Assembly: GCA_017437045.1 (NCBI GenBank)
Contig: JAFSBY010000028.1
Location: 88,957 to 152,956 of the forward strand
Reading direction: 5' to 3'
Origin: Alistipes sp.
Lineage (GTDB): Bacteria > Bacteroidota > Bacteroidia > Bacteroidales > Rikenellaceae
DNA: 64,000 bases
Shown piece after piece: positions 26,997 through 34,812 of this stretch (position 1 is its first letter; every line of letters starts with the position of its first letter). The notes under the pieces are model-generated. The model worked only from the letters and a program-made list of their open reading frames with translations. It was not told the origin of the DNA and did no database searches. A program made the position numbers and the translations under genes.

Positions 26997-29060
26997 TTAT
27001 CTGAGCGTGTTGAACATATCTCCGGTCGATTGCATGGCCGAATTGCCACCGCCAAAGCCGCCGAAGCCGCTGCTACCGTGGTTGTGGCCATCATCGTTCT
27101 TCTTCTTACCCTCCTTGAGTCGTTTCTCGGCCTCACGCTCCAGACGCTGCATTTCGCGCTCGTCGAAGAGGCGTTGCAACGACTGCATCGTCACCGGGGC
27201 AAAGACGCGATCGACGTCAATCGTCAGCTCCATCTCCCAATTGGCCTTCGTTGCAAAGATCGTCTCGCCCTCCTCATTGACATAGAGCTCCGACCGCTCG
27301 GGCTGGCGACGCTCCACCACATTGCCCGTATCCCACTTGCCGTTGCCGTTCTTATCCTCAATCAGGCGCACCTGAATCTCACCCGGCTTGACATAGTTGA
27401 ACTGCACGAAACCATCGGCCGGCTTCACGCCCCGCTTCTCCTGCTGCATGCGTCCCGAGGCATCGAGCTGCTGCACGACATAGGTTGCTTGGGGATCTTG
27501 CCCCGTCAGTTTCACCTTCAGGACGGCAAACTTCGCAGGATCATAGACCGTATATTTTCCGATAATCGTATCGTTCTGCTCCCCGGCCACGTTGCGGATC
27601 GCCCCGGCCGGAATCGTCAGCGTATAGTTGCCACCGACCTCCCAATTCGAGCGAATCTGATAACGGCGCAACTTGGCCGTATCGCGCACGAAGCTCACCT
27701 TGCGATCCTCGATCGTATTGTCCCCCAACGTACGTGTCAATAAGACCGAAGCCGAATCCAGCTGCGTAATCGGATAGTCGAACTCCATCCACAGGTGCTC
27801 CTCGGGATTCACCTCACCCGAGAGGGGCAGATTGACCTTAAAGGGGTTCTCCTGCTTCGGCGGGGTGTACTCCTCACCGGCCGCCTCGGCACGTTTGCGC
27901 TCACGCTCCTGCTTCTCGCGCTCGCGTTCCTCCTCTTTCGACTCCACCTTGCGCCATGCCAGCTTCAATTTGGCCGTATCGAGCCGCAGCATGTTGGCCG
28001 TATCGTGCTTGTAATAGATCACCTCGCCCTTGATCGTGTCGGGCAACTGCTCGGGAGGCATGTTAAACCACAACGAAAGGGTATCCTTCCCGACCGTCTC
28101 ATACTCAACAATGATCCGCTCTGCGGGGATCGAATCAAAGGTCATCGACTCGATTTTCGGGTGTGCCGCTCCGAAGAAGAGCTGGGCGCGATGCTGCAAC
28201 GGACGCTTCGAGTCCTGCAAGAGCTGACGACGGAAGGCCACATCGGTAAACATACGGAAGTAGAGCTGCGGCTCGGCCGTCACGTAGCGACGCAACGAGT
28301 CGTACCACATAGCAAAATCGGGCTGCTCGATCGGATTGATCGGCTCGTCCAGGAAGCCCACCTGATCCGAGGCCGGCTCATACATCTGGTTGTCATTCTT
28401 ATCCTGAATGGCATAGACACGATAGCGGATCGGCTTGAGGTTCTGTGCGATAAAGACACCATTGGTCTCGGCACGGCCAATCTGCTTGGGCTTAAACTTG
28501 AAGATCGTCGAGTCGTACTCCTTCACCTCGTCGATCGAATCGACCGGGAAGAACCAGATGTAGCTCTTCGAGACCGAGTCGGCCTTGTAGCTGTCGGCCG
28601 TATAGCCCGAAACGATCATCGAGTCGATCTCGGGGCCGGTCGAGAAGACATAACGCATCGAATAGAGCGGATTGCCCTCGTTGTTATCGCGGATCGCGCT
28701 GCAGAAGTTGAGCGAATAGGTCGTATTCGGCTCTAACGTATCGCGCAACTGCACCACAATGCCACGACCGCGCTGCGTGATGAGCGGTTTCTTCTTCATG
28801 GCCGGCGAGGTGAAGAACTCCTTCTGCTGATCCTTGATCTGCACATACTCATCAAACTCGATGTAGATGCGCTCGTGGTTGGTCAGCGGGCGGTTGGTCG
28901 AGAAATTATCGGGCGTCAGGCGAATGATCACCGGAGGTAACGAATCCTTCGGTCCGCCCGTAGGCGTTCCGATCGTCGCACATCGGCTCAAGAAGGCGGT
29001 CACGAAGAACAAGGCCACCGCGACCTGTAACAAGGCTGTATCTCTATATCTGATCTTCAT
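26997..29060 (-). CDS. Secreted protein with bacterial Ig-like (SbsA-type) N-terminal domain
   Basis: 687 residues. After a signal segment with a cysteine (FLSRCATIGTPTGGPKDS), residues about 40-135 form an Ig-like domain (PPVIIRLTPDNFSTN ... EFDEYVQIKD ... LEPNTTYSLNFCSAIRDNNEG) of the type conserved across Bacteroidetes. The middle carries more beta-rich modules and a charged helix (EEEREREKQERERKRAEAAG). Near the C-terminus VQFNYVKPGEIQVRLIEDKNGNGKWDTGN is another conserved Bacteroidetes block. A Gly/His-rich tail follows (NDDGHNHGSSGFGGFGGGNS). It is probably surface- or periplasm-anchored; function unknown. The lipobox is atypical (Arg before Cys), so lipidation is uncertain. Confidence 0.75.
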   Translation of the reverse strand: MKIRYRDTALLQVAVALFFVTAFLSRCATIGTPTGGPKDSLPPVIIRLTPDNFSTNRPLTNHERIYIEFDEYVQIKDQQKEFFTSPAMKKKPLITQRGRGIVVQLRDTLEPNTTYSLNFCSAIRDNNEGNPLYSMRYVFSTGPEIDSMIVSGYTADSYKADSVSKSYIWFFPVDSIDEVKEYDSTIFKFKPKQIGRAETNGVFIAQNLKPIRYRVYAIQDKNDNQMYEPASDQVGFLDEPINPIEQPDFAMWYDSLRRYVTAEPQLYFRMFTDVAFRRQLLQDSKRPLQHRAQLFFGAAHPKIESMTFDSIPAERIIVEYETVGKDTLSLWFNMPPEQLPDTIKGEVIYYKHDTANMLRLDTAKLKLAWRKVESKEEEREREKQERERKRAEAAGEEYTPPKQENPFKVNLPLSGEVNPEEHLWMEFDYPITQLDSASVLLTRTLGDNTIEDRKVSFVRDTAKLRRYQIRSNWEVGGNYTLTIPAGAIRNVAGEQNDTIIGKYTVYDPAKFAVLKVKLTGQDPQATYVVQQLDASGRMQQEKRGVKPADGFVQFNYVKPGEIQVRLIEDKNGNGKWDTGNVVERRQPERSELYVNEEGETIFATKANWEMELTIDVDRVFAPVTMQSLQRLFDEREMQRLEREAEKRLKEGKKKNDDGHNHGSSGFGGFGGGNSAMQSTGDMFNTLR

Positions 29061-29089
29061 AGTTGATCTGCTGCATCTTTAGGCTATTC

Positions 29090-30052
29090 TTATTCGCTCT
29101 TGGGCGTCGTATCTTCCGGTTCCGGCTCCAGGTCGGGATTGACGACACACCATCCATTTTCGTTCTGCTTCCACAACTCGTTCTGCCACAGGCGGAAAAC
29201 AACCGAGTAGGTGGGGCTTTCACCCTCCAGATCGGGTCGTTGCTCGGTGTAGGCATAACGGCCATGGGTACGATCTACGGCCACGATCATAATCGGCGAA
29301 CGATCAACCGTCATCCGATAACGGATCGGATCGTCGGTTTGGTAGGCGTTGTATTCGGGCAAGGTGCGGGTCTGCGACGGATCCCGCTCCGAGGTGATGA
29401 TACCACCCACGGCATCCTCATAGGAGCGCACCTTCCACAACGTGGTATCGGCCGCAAAGGCGTAGATCTTCATGTTGTTGATCACCTCCTGCTCATCGCC
29501 CCCCTCGACCGACTGCGCCGAGGCCTCTACAAAGGTCTCCAACTTGGGCAGCGGCGCATAATAGGGGTTATAGAAGCTCCAAGCCCCCTCTTTGTAGGCC
29601 GTCGTCTCCTTCCACGGCTTGAAGATCAGCGTCACATAGAGTCGCCCGACCGAGGGTTTCATCGTCTGCTGCGTGTAGGCATAGAGGCGATTCAACGGAT
29701 CGACCACCACAATCATCGTCTCGGCATCGGGCAGGCGCAACTCGAAACAATCGCTCACCTCCGTACCGGCATACGGCTCGGCCACGCCATAGGGGCTGGC
29801 GATCTTCTGGGTCGGATCCTCCTTCGAGGTGATGATACCCTCCAGCGCATCGTCGTACGAGGCGATGGTCCAAAGCGTCGTATCGGCCTCAAACGAGTAG
29901 GCCGTGAGCGATGTGAGCTGTTCGCCCAGGTCGCCCGAGGTATATTGTGCCATCCCCTTGATGACATAGCTGTTACCGGTCTCCTCCGATTTGAGGCACC
30001 CGCTCATCAGCCATGCCACCAACGTGGCTACGATCAATGTACAGTATCTCAT
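29090..30052 (-). CDS. Lipoprotein with two tandem copies of an uncharacterised domain
   Basis: 320 residues; lipid cysteine at residue 19 (WLMSGC). The mature part is an internal duplication of about 140 residues. SLTAYSFEADTTLWTIASYD, GIITSKEDPTQ, MIVVVDPLNRLYAYTQQ and GAWSFYNPYY in the first half correspond to MKIYAFAADTTLWKVRSYED, GIITSERDPSQT, MIVAVDRTHGRYAYTEQRPD and NGWCVVNPDL in the second. The TTLW motif and the VVD..YAYT strand are the best-kept parts. I do not recognise the family. It is co-transcribed behind folK (9-base gap) and before the Ig-like protein, suggesting an envelope role. Confidence 0.75.
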   Translation of the reverse strand: MRYCTLIVATLVAWLMSGCLKSEETGNSYVIKGMAQYTSGDLGEQLTSLTAYSFEADTTLWTIASYDDALEGIITSKEDPTQKIASPYGVAEPYAGTEVSDCFELRLPDAETMIVVVDPLNRLYAYTQQTMKPSVGRLYVTLIFKPWKETTAYKEGAWSFYNPYYAPLPKLETFVEASAQSVEGGDEQEVINNMKIYAFAADTTLWKVRSYEDAVGGIITSERDPSQTRTLPEYNAYQTDDPIRYRMTVDRSPIMIVAVDRTHGRYAYTEQRPDLEGESPTYSVVFRLWQNELWKQNENGWCVVNPDLEPEPEDTTPKSE

Positions 30053-30061
30053 GGTCTCAAA

Positions 30062-30571
30062 TTATGCTTGTTTATTCGCTTCGCGTGTACGCAACGCCGA
30101 AAGCATCTCCGCAACGGTCTGTCCCGTCTCGGGATGCACCATCTGGCGCATGATCTCATGGAGCGGAACGAGTGCAAACTCACGCTCCGGCAGGTGGGGA
30201 TGCGGCACCACCAACCGCTCCGAATGGATCACCTCGGCGCCATAGAAGAGGATGTCGATGTCAATCGGCCGTCCTACGTAGCAGGCACCCGTCGCAGCCT
30301 TCTCTTGTGCCTCGGCAGCCCGATCACGCCCCAAATCCAACTCAATCTGCTGGATCGTATCGAGCACTTCGATCGGCGAAAGATCGGTCGAAACCTCCAA
30401 CGCTTGGTTGAAGAAGGTCTGCTCATCCTCAAAGCCCCACGGAAGGCTTTCATAGCGATTCGAACAGCGCATAACAGCTCCCACACGCTCGTTGATGAGC
30501 TGTTGAGCCTGCTGCAACGTGCGTTTCACGTCGCCTCTGTTTCCTCCCAAAAGTAATGCTACGCGTGCCAT
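30062..30571 (-). CDS. folK: 2-amino-4-hydroxy-6-hydroxymethyldihydropteridine diphosphokinase
   Basis: This 169-residue cytosolic enzyme transfers pyrophosphate from ATP to 6-hydroxymethyl-dihydropterin in folate synthesis. Visible motifs are LLLGGNRGD at the start, YESLPWGFEDEQTFFNQA for pterin binding, GRPIDIDILFYG with the two catalytic aspartates, and PHPHLPEREFALVPL. Length is normal. It is co-transcribed with holB (11-base gap). Confidence 0.95.
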   Translation of the reverse strand: MARVALLLGGNRGDVKRTLQQAQQLINERVGAVMRCSNRYESLPWGFEDEQTFFNQALEVSTDLSPIEVLDTIQQIELDLGRDRAAEAQEKAATGACYVGRPIDIDILFYGAEVIHSERLVVPHPHLPEREFALVPLHEIMRQMVHPETGQTVAEMLSALRTREANKQA

Positions 30572-30582
30572 ATCTCTCTACT

Positions 30583-31728
30583 TTACAGGTGTTTTATCAT
30601 TTTACTTACCGCCAACGCAAAGTGCGTAAAGACGATGGTCGGATTGCCATTCTGGTTGATCTGGGCAGCAGCCGTCTCAATCTGGGCAACGATCGGCTCC
30701 ACATTCTCCGGCCCTACAAAGGGGGCAAACTTCCGGCAGAAGGCCAACTCCTCACCCCACAGGTAGGAGATCCGCTCAATGCCGGCATGGAGCATAAAGC
30801 TCTCGCGCAGGAGCCGCGCAGCATCACGCAACAGGGCCCGCTGCTGCTCCCGCGAAAGTTGTGCCACCTCCTCGGCCCAGCCGATCAGTTCGAGGTGCTT
30901 ATCGTTGTAGCTCAAACGCATCAGCTGGCAGAAGAGCTCGAAATTCTCGTGCCGTTGTGCATCGCTCTCCCCCGCCATCAGGTGGCGCAGCTCCAGCAGA
31001 TCACCCGAGGCCAGGCGTGCCATGTTGCGCGCCTGCACAGGATCCTCGACCCCCTCTTGGCGTGCCAACTGCTCCAACACTTCTGCTCCGATACGCCCCA
31101 CGGCCACCTCCTGCGTACGCGAAAGGATCGTCGCCAACAGCCGTGTCGGCTGTTCCGAGACGAGCAGGAAGAGGGTCTTCTCCCACGGCTCCTCCAAGAT
31201 CTTGAGGATCTTGTTAGCCGCCTCCTCGTTCATCGTCTCCGGCAGCCAAATCAGCATCGCCTTGTAGTCGGCCTCAAAACTCTTGAACGAGAGTTTGCGG
31301 ATGATCGTATCGGCCTCACGCGCCGTGATCAACCCCTTGAGCGTCTTACCCAGATCGAGGCGATCATACCAATCGGCCGGTGAGAAATATCCCTGCCGCT
31401 CGGCAAAGAGCGCACGAAAGGCCGGCAGAAACTCGTCCGAGAGGATCACCTCGCCCGACTTCTTACCCTGTTTATTGACCGGGAAGACCAAATGCAGGTC
31501 GGGATGTGCCAACGCTGCAATCTGGCGGCAGTTGGGACATTCGCCACACGAATCGCCTCCGGCACGGTGCTCACAACACAGATACTGGAAGTAGGCGATG
31601 GCCAACGGCAACGTACCGGCCCCCGCACTACCCGTAAAGAGCAGGGCGTGGCTCACACGACCACTCTCGATGGTCTGTACGAGCCTTTTTTTCAGCTCCT
31701 CATGTCCGACAATATCCTTAAACTGCAT
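30583..31728 (-). CDS. holB: DNA polymerase III delta-prime subunit (clamp loader)
   Basis: This 381-residue AAA+ family subunit of the sliding-clamp loader opens with IVGHEELKKRLVQTIESGRVSHALLF. The P-loop is degenerate (GSAGAGTLPLA, lacking the lysine), as expected for delta-prime, which does not hydrolyse ATP. The zinc module is CEHRAGGDSCGECPNC. SRTQEV takes the place of the sensor region's usual SRC, and LPETMNEEAANKILKILEEP is the standard box. Compared with the E. coli protein it has an insert between the zinc module and the EEP helix. It sits between the flippase and folK in a tight cluster. Confidence 0.9.
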   Translation of the reverse strand: MQFKDIVGHEELKKRLVQTIESGRVSHALLFTGSAGAGTLPLAIAYFQYLCCEHRAGGDSCGECPNCRQIAALAHPDLHLVFPVNKQGKKSGEVILSDEFLPAFRALFAERQGYFSPADWYDRLDLGKTLKGLITAREADTIIRKLSFKSFEADYKAMLIWLPETMNEEAANKILKILEEPWEKTLFLLVSEQPTRLLATILSRTQEVAVGRIGAEVLEQLARQEGVEDPVQARNMARLASGDLLELRHLMAGESDAQRHENFELFCQLMRLSYNDKHLELIGWAEEVAQLSREQQRALLRDAARLLRESFMLHAGIERISYLWGEELAFCRKFAPFVGPENVEPIVAQIETAAAQINQNGNPTIVFTHFALAVSKMIKHL

Positions 31729-31740
31729 CTCTTCTGTTTT

Positions 31741-33207
31741 TTATCGTTTCAACACCCGACGCACCATTGCCCGCAGGTCAATGTGCTCACGGCGCACCAA
31801 ATAGGCACAATAGGCCACAAAGATCACCAGATGGATCGCATAGCCCACGATCGGTTGTCCTACCAACTCGACCAGATACTCCGCGCCAAAGAAGGCAGCC
31901 ACCGCAACGGCCACATACTCCACCATGCGCGGCCAATCGTAGGGGGTCGGGTAGAAGCGTTGGTTCAGATAGAGGCTCACGGCCACCATCGTCGCCTCAC
32001 TGGCCAAACGCACCCAGGCGGCACCGTAGTATCCCATCACGGGGATCAAGGCTACACCTGCCCCCAACGTCACCACCAGACCGGCCAACGTCACCACAAT
32101 CGAAAGCGAAGTACGCTCCTCGCGTTTGTACCAGAACGAAAGGTTCAACCACACACCGGCCAGCACATTACCGGCCAACACCACCGGCAGGATGTAGATA
32201 CCCTCGCGGAAATCGCGTCCGACAATCAGTGCAAACAGATCGCGGAACTGCGCGATGGCCAGGAAGATCACCATCGAGGCCATCAGGTAGTATTTCAAGG
32301 CCGCCGCATTCATCTCCTTGAACTCCTCCTTCTTGAAATTCTGCAGGAAGAAGGGTTCGGCCGCCAGGCGGTACATCTGGTAGAAGAGCATCATCACCAC
32401 CGCGATCTTCGTGATGGCACCATAGATGCCCAACTGCGCCATCGACCCCTCGGGAACCAGATATTTGATCAGTTGGCGGTCGATAAACTCGTTGGCCGTA
32501 CCGGCCAATCCACCCAGCAACAACGGCAACGAATAGGCCAAAATCCGCCCCAGCAGTCGCCAATCAATCTTCGGAGTAACCCAGCCCACCGAAACCAGGA
32601 TAAAGCCCAGGGCCACCAACGAGGCGACAAAGTTGGCCACCAGCACCCAGCCCACGCCAAACGAATCGGCAAAGAGGCCGAGCAACCCAAAACCAACCGC
32701 CAGGGCCACATTGACCACCACGCTGGCCAACTTCACCCCCACAAAACGCATCGCGCGCCCCTCTTGACGCAACCGCGAGAAGGGGATGGCCGTCACCACA
32801 TCGAGCAAGACGATGGCTGCCACCCAGACGACATAGTCCGGATGGGCCACATAGGCTTCGCCCATCCAGGCCGAGACCTCATCCCGCAGCAACACCACCC
32901 CTCCGAAGAAGAGCAACGCTGCCACGATCGTCGTGCCCCAGGTCGTCGCAAAGAGGCGACGCTTGGCCCCCGCGACATCGCCACCGGCCGCCTCGGCTTT
33001 AGCCGCAAAGCGGAAATAGCTCGACTCCATGCCCATCGTCAGCAGGGTCAAAGCCAGCGGAATCAGGGCGTAGATGTCGGTCACGATGCCATAGGTCTCC
33101 TGCCCAAACAGACGGGTATAGTAAGGCGTGAGCAGGTAGCTCAGGAACCTCACCAGAATCGTACTGATTCCGTACACCGCTGTCTGTTTTGCCAATTTTT
33201 CGAGCAT
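31741..33207 (-). CDS. Oligosaccharide flippase / polysaccharide biosynthesis membrane protein (MOP superfamily)
   Basis: This 488-residue integral membrane protein has about 14 hydrophobic segments. It opens AVYGISTILVRFLSYLLTPYYTRLF, the usual N-terminal signature of Wzx/PST flippases that move lipid-linked sugars across the inner membrane. A -7 promoter box (TATCTTTG, 33234-33227 on the minus strand) lies 20 bases ahead of the start, making this the likely first gene of a ten-gene leftward cluster running to about 23.5 kb. No other glycan-assembly genes adjoin it, so the cargo is unknown. Confidence 0.88.
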   Translation of the reverse strand: MLEKLAKQTAVYGISTILVRFLSYLLTPYYTRLFGQETYGIVTDIYALIPLALTLLTMGMESSYFRFAAKAEAAGGDVAGAKRRLFATTWGTTIVAALLFFGGVVLLRDEVSAWMGEAYVAHPDYVVWVAAIVLLDVVTAIPFSRLRQEGRAMRFVGVKLASVVVNVALAVGFGLLGLFADSFGVGWVLVANFVASLVALGFILVSVGWVTPKIDWRLLGRILAYSLPLLLGGLAGTANEFIDRQLIKYLVPEGSMAQLGIYGAITKIAVVMMLFYQMYRLAAEPFFLQNFKKEEFKEMNAAALKYYLMASMVIFLAIAQFRDLFALIVGRDFREGIYILPVVLAGNVLAGVWLNLSFWYKREERTSLSIVVTLAGLVVTLGAGVALIPVMGYYGAAWVRLASEATMVAVSLYLNQRFYPTPYDWPRMVEYVAVAVAAFFGAEYLVELVGQPIVGYAIHLVIFVAYCAYLVRREHIDLRAMVRRVLKR

Positions 33208-33353
33208 AGTGATCCAATCTATCCTGCAAAGATAGTAAAAAGTGGTGATAAACCACCGCTCGCGCGTAAGAATTGCTAAAGCAATTCCAAAACAGCCCTA
33301 AAACAGCCCTATTTTTGACCTCAAAAGAGGCTATCAACCGGGCCCAAAAGCAC

Positions 33354-33392
33354 AAAAAAAGCACCCCCGCCAGAGCCTCTCTGACGGGAGTG
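33354..33392 (-). terminator. Intrinsic terminator of the plug-domain gene
   Basis: Minus-strand hairpin CACTCCCGTCAGAG / CTCTGGCGGGGGTG with wobble pairs and a three-base loop, followed by seven T. It lies 37 bases past the stop at 33430. Confidence 0.85.
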
Positions 33393-33429
33393 TTAAATTT
33401 GGGTGCCCCCTCTAAAAGGGACTAAACCT

Positions 33430-34131
33430 TCAGGGTTTTAACTTCAGACCTACGGTCTCGGCACTCTTCGTGCGCACCACGATGGCACCGTTTCCTCCTC
33501 GTGAGCCATACATGTTGCCACTCTTCATCACGATAACGTAGGCCACCTGGTTCAGATGGATATGATCGATCGACGGCACCACAATCTCGTCCACCACATA
33601 GAGCGGGGTCAGATCGGCCGCCTGACCACTGCCACGAATATCGACCACATAGGTCCCCTTTTCGTCGTCATACGAGATATTCAACCCCGGGATCATACCC
33701 GAAAGAGCCGACAAGATGTCGGTGCAACCCGTGCGCATCAGCTCCTCGCCCGTGATACGGCTGTCGTAACCGGCATATTCGCGCTGTTTGACATAGCTGA
33801 AGCCATAATCGAGTAACGAGGGCGTCTCCTCGCTCTCGAATTTCAAATCGGGCAAGACACGCACCGTAAGGGTCGTTTTTCCAGCCACAGGCACCTCATA
33901 GGTGTGTTTGTTGTAGCGGATGCGGATCGTATCATCGGGATTGACATTCGTCAGACCAAAACGCCCCTGCTTATCGCTCTGCGTATAACGATCCTCGTTG
34001 ACATAAACACGAGCTCGACGGATCGGCTTCCCCTTTCCATCCAGCAGCAATCCATTGAACGGAACAGCCTCTTGAGCCAATGCCGACAACGTAAGCATCA
34101 GCCCACCAAGCAACATCATAAAACTCTTCAT
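33430..34131 (-). CDS. Stand-alone carboxypeptidase-regulatory-like plus TonB plug protein, no barrel
   Basis: 233 residues: signal peptide (cleavage near ALAQE), then a carboxypeptidase-regulatory-like domain (GLLLDGKGKPIRRARVYVNE ... SDKQGRFGLTNV). From about residue 105 to the end there is a plug-like domain (MRTGCTDILSALSGMIPGLNISYD, LTPLYVVDEIVV, VAYVIVMKSGNMYGSRGGNGAIVVRTK). These are the N-terminal modules of a SusC-type receptor, but the protein stops where the barrel would begin. A good terminator follows, so this is not an obvious frameshift remnant. It has its own promoter region and no partner gene. It may be a regulatory or decoy plug, or a decayed receptor; both are inference. 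Confidence 0.8.
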   Translation of the reverse strand: MKSFMMLLGGLMLTLSALAQEAVPFNGLLLDGKGKPIRRARVYVNEDRYTQSDKQGRFGLTNVNPDDTIRIRYNKHTYEVPVAGKTTLTVRVLPDLKFESEETPSLLDYGFSYVKQREYAGYDSRITGEELMRTGCTDILSALSGMIPGLNISYDDEKGTYVVDIRGSGQAADLTPLYVVDEIVVPSIDHIHLNQVAYVIVMKSGNMYGSRGGNGAIVVRTKSAETVGLKLKP

Positions 34132-34160
34132 AGCCTTCTATTTTATCGACAAATGATGTA

Positions 34161-34191
34161 CAAATATAGCTAAATCACCCGTTATGCACAA
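34161..34191 (-). promoter_or_regulatory. Probable promoter of the plug-domain gene
   Basis: TATATTTG (34168-34161 on the minus strand) is a perfect -7 box. A partial -33 element (TTGT) lies about 19 bases upstream. It is 30 bases before the ATG. Confidence 0.55.
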
Positions 34192-34239
34192 TATTTCGGG
34201 GGTCAAACACCCAAATCCGAAGGTCAAACGACTCCCTCT

Positions 34240-34797
34240 CTACTCCTCTTTGTAAAGATCTATTTCGCCACGCTCGACCTTCCCGTGCAGGGCAGCCAAC
34301 TCGGCCACCACAGGCGAGATAAACTCCAACGTATCCTTCACGGCGGGGTGCTCCTGCTGCCCCTTGATGCGATAGAGCATCACGGCATAGAGGGCGCGAA
34401 AGGCCAACTCCGTGTCATTCATGCCCGGATTACCCAACACGGCGCGCAGTTTCGGCAACTCCGGCTCAAGGCGTGCTACTACCGTACGATAATGCTCTCC
34501 GGCCGGCAACTTCATCAGACGCAGGTGCAGATCATGCAGGTCGTTGATCAGATGCAACGTATGCTCCAGGTGGCCCTTCTCCTCCTTGCCCTCCTCACGC
34601 AGCAGGTTGGCAATGTCCATATACCAGATCAGAAAGGCCGACTTCTGCTGCTCGTCCAACTCCTTTCGCGGGGCTATCAACGTGGCATAGACCGCTTCGG
34701 GGCTGAACTGCATCGCCCGCAGCAGATCCTCCAACTGCCACAGATAGAGGATGTATTCGGCAATATTCTCCTTGCGTTTTGTCAGTGCTATATCCAT
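34240..34797 (-). CDS. DUF4924 family protein
   Basis: This 185-residue, all-helical, probably cytosolic protein matches the Bacteroidetes family DUF4924 (IAEYILYLWQLEDLLRAMQF, YTLI-like helices, FAIWYM-type segment FLIWYMDIANLLREEGKEEKGHL, and NDTELAFRALYAVMLYRIKG). No function is established. It starts 15 bases after the phosphate transporter gene ends, so the two are probably co-transcribed. Confidence 0.8.
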   Translation of the reverse strand: MDIALTKRKENIAEYILYLWQLEDLLRAMQFSPEAVYATLIAPRKELDEQQKSAFLIWYMDIANLLREEGKEEKGHLEHTLHLINDLHDLHLRLMKLPAGEHYRTVVARLEPELPKLRAVLGNPGMNDTELAFRALYAVMLYRIKGQQEHPAVKDTLEFISPVVAELAALHGKVERGEIDLYKEE

Positions 34798-34812
34798 ACA
34801 AACCGTTCGCTT

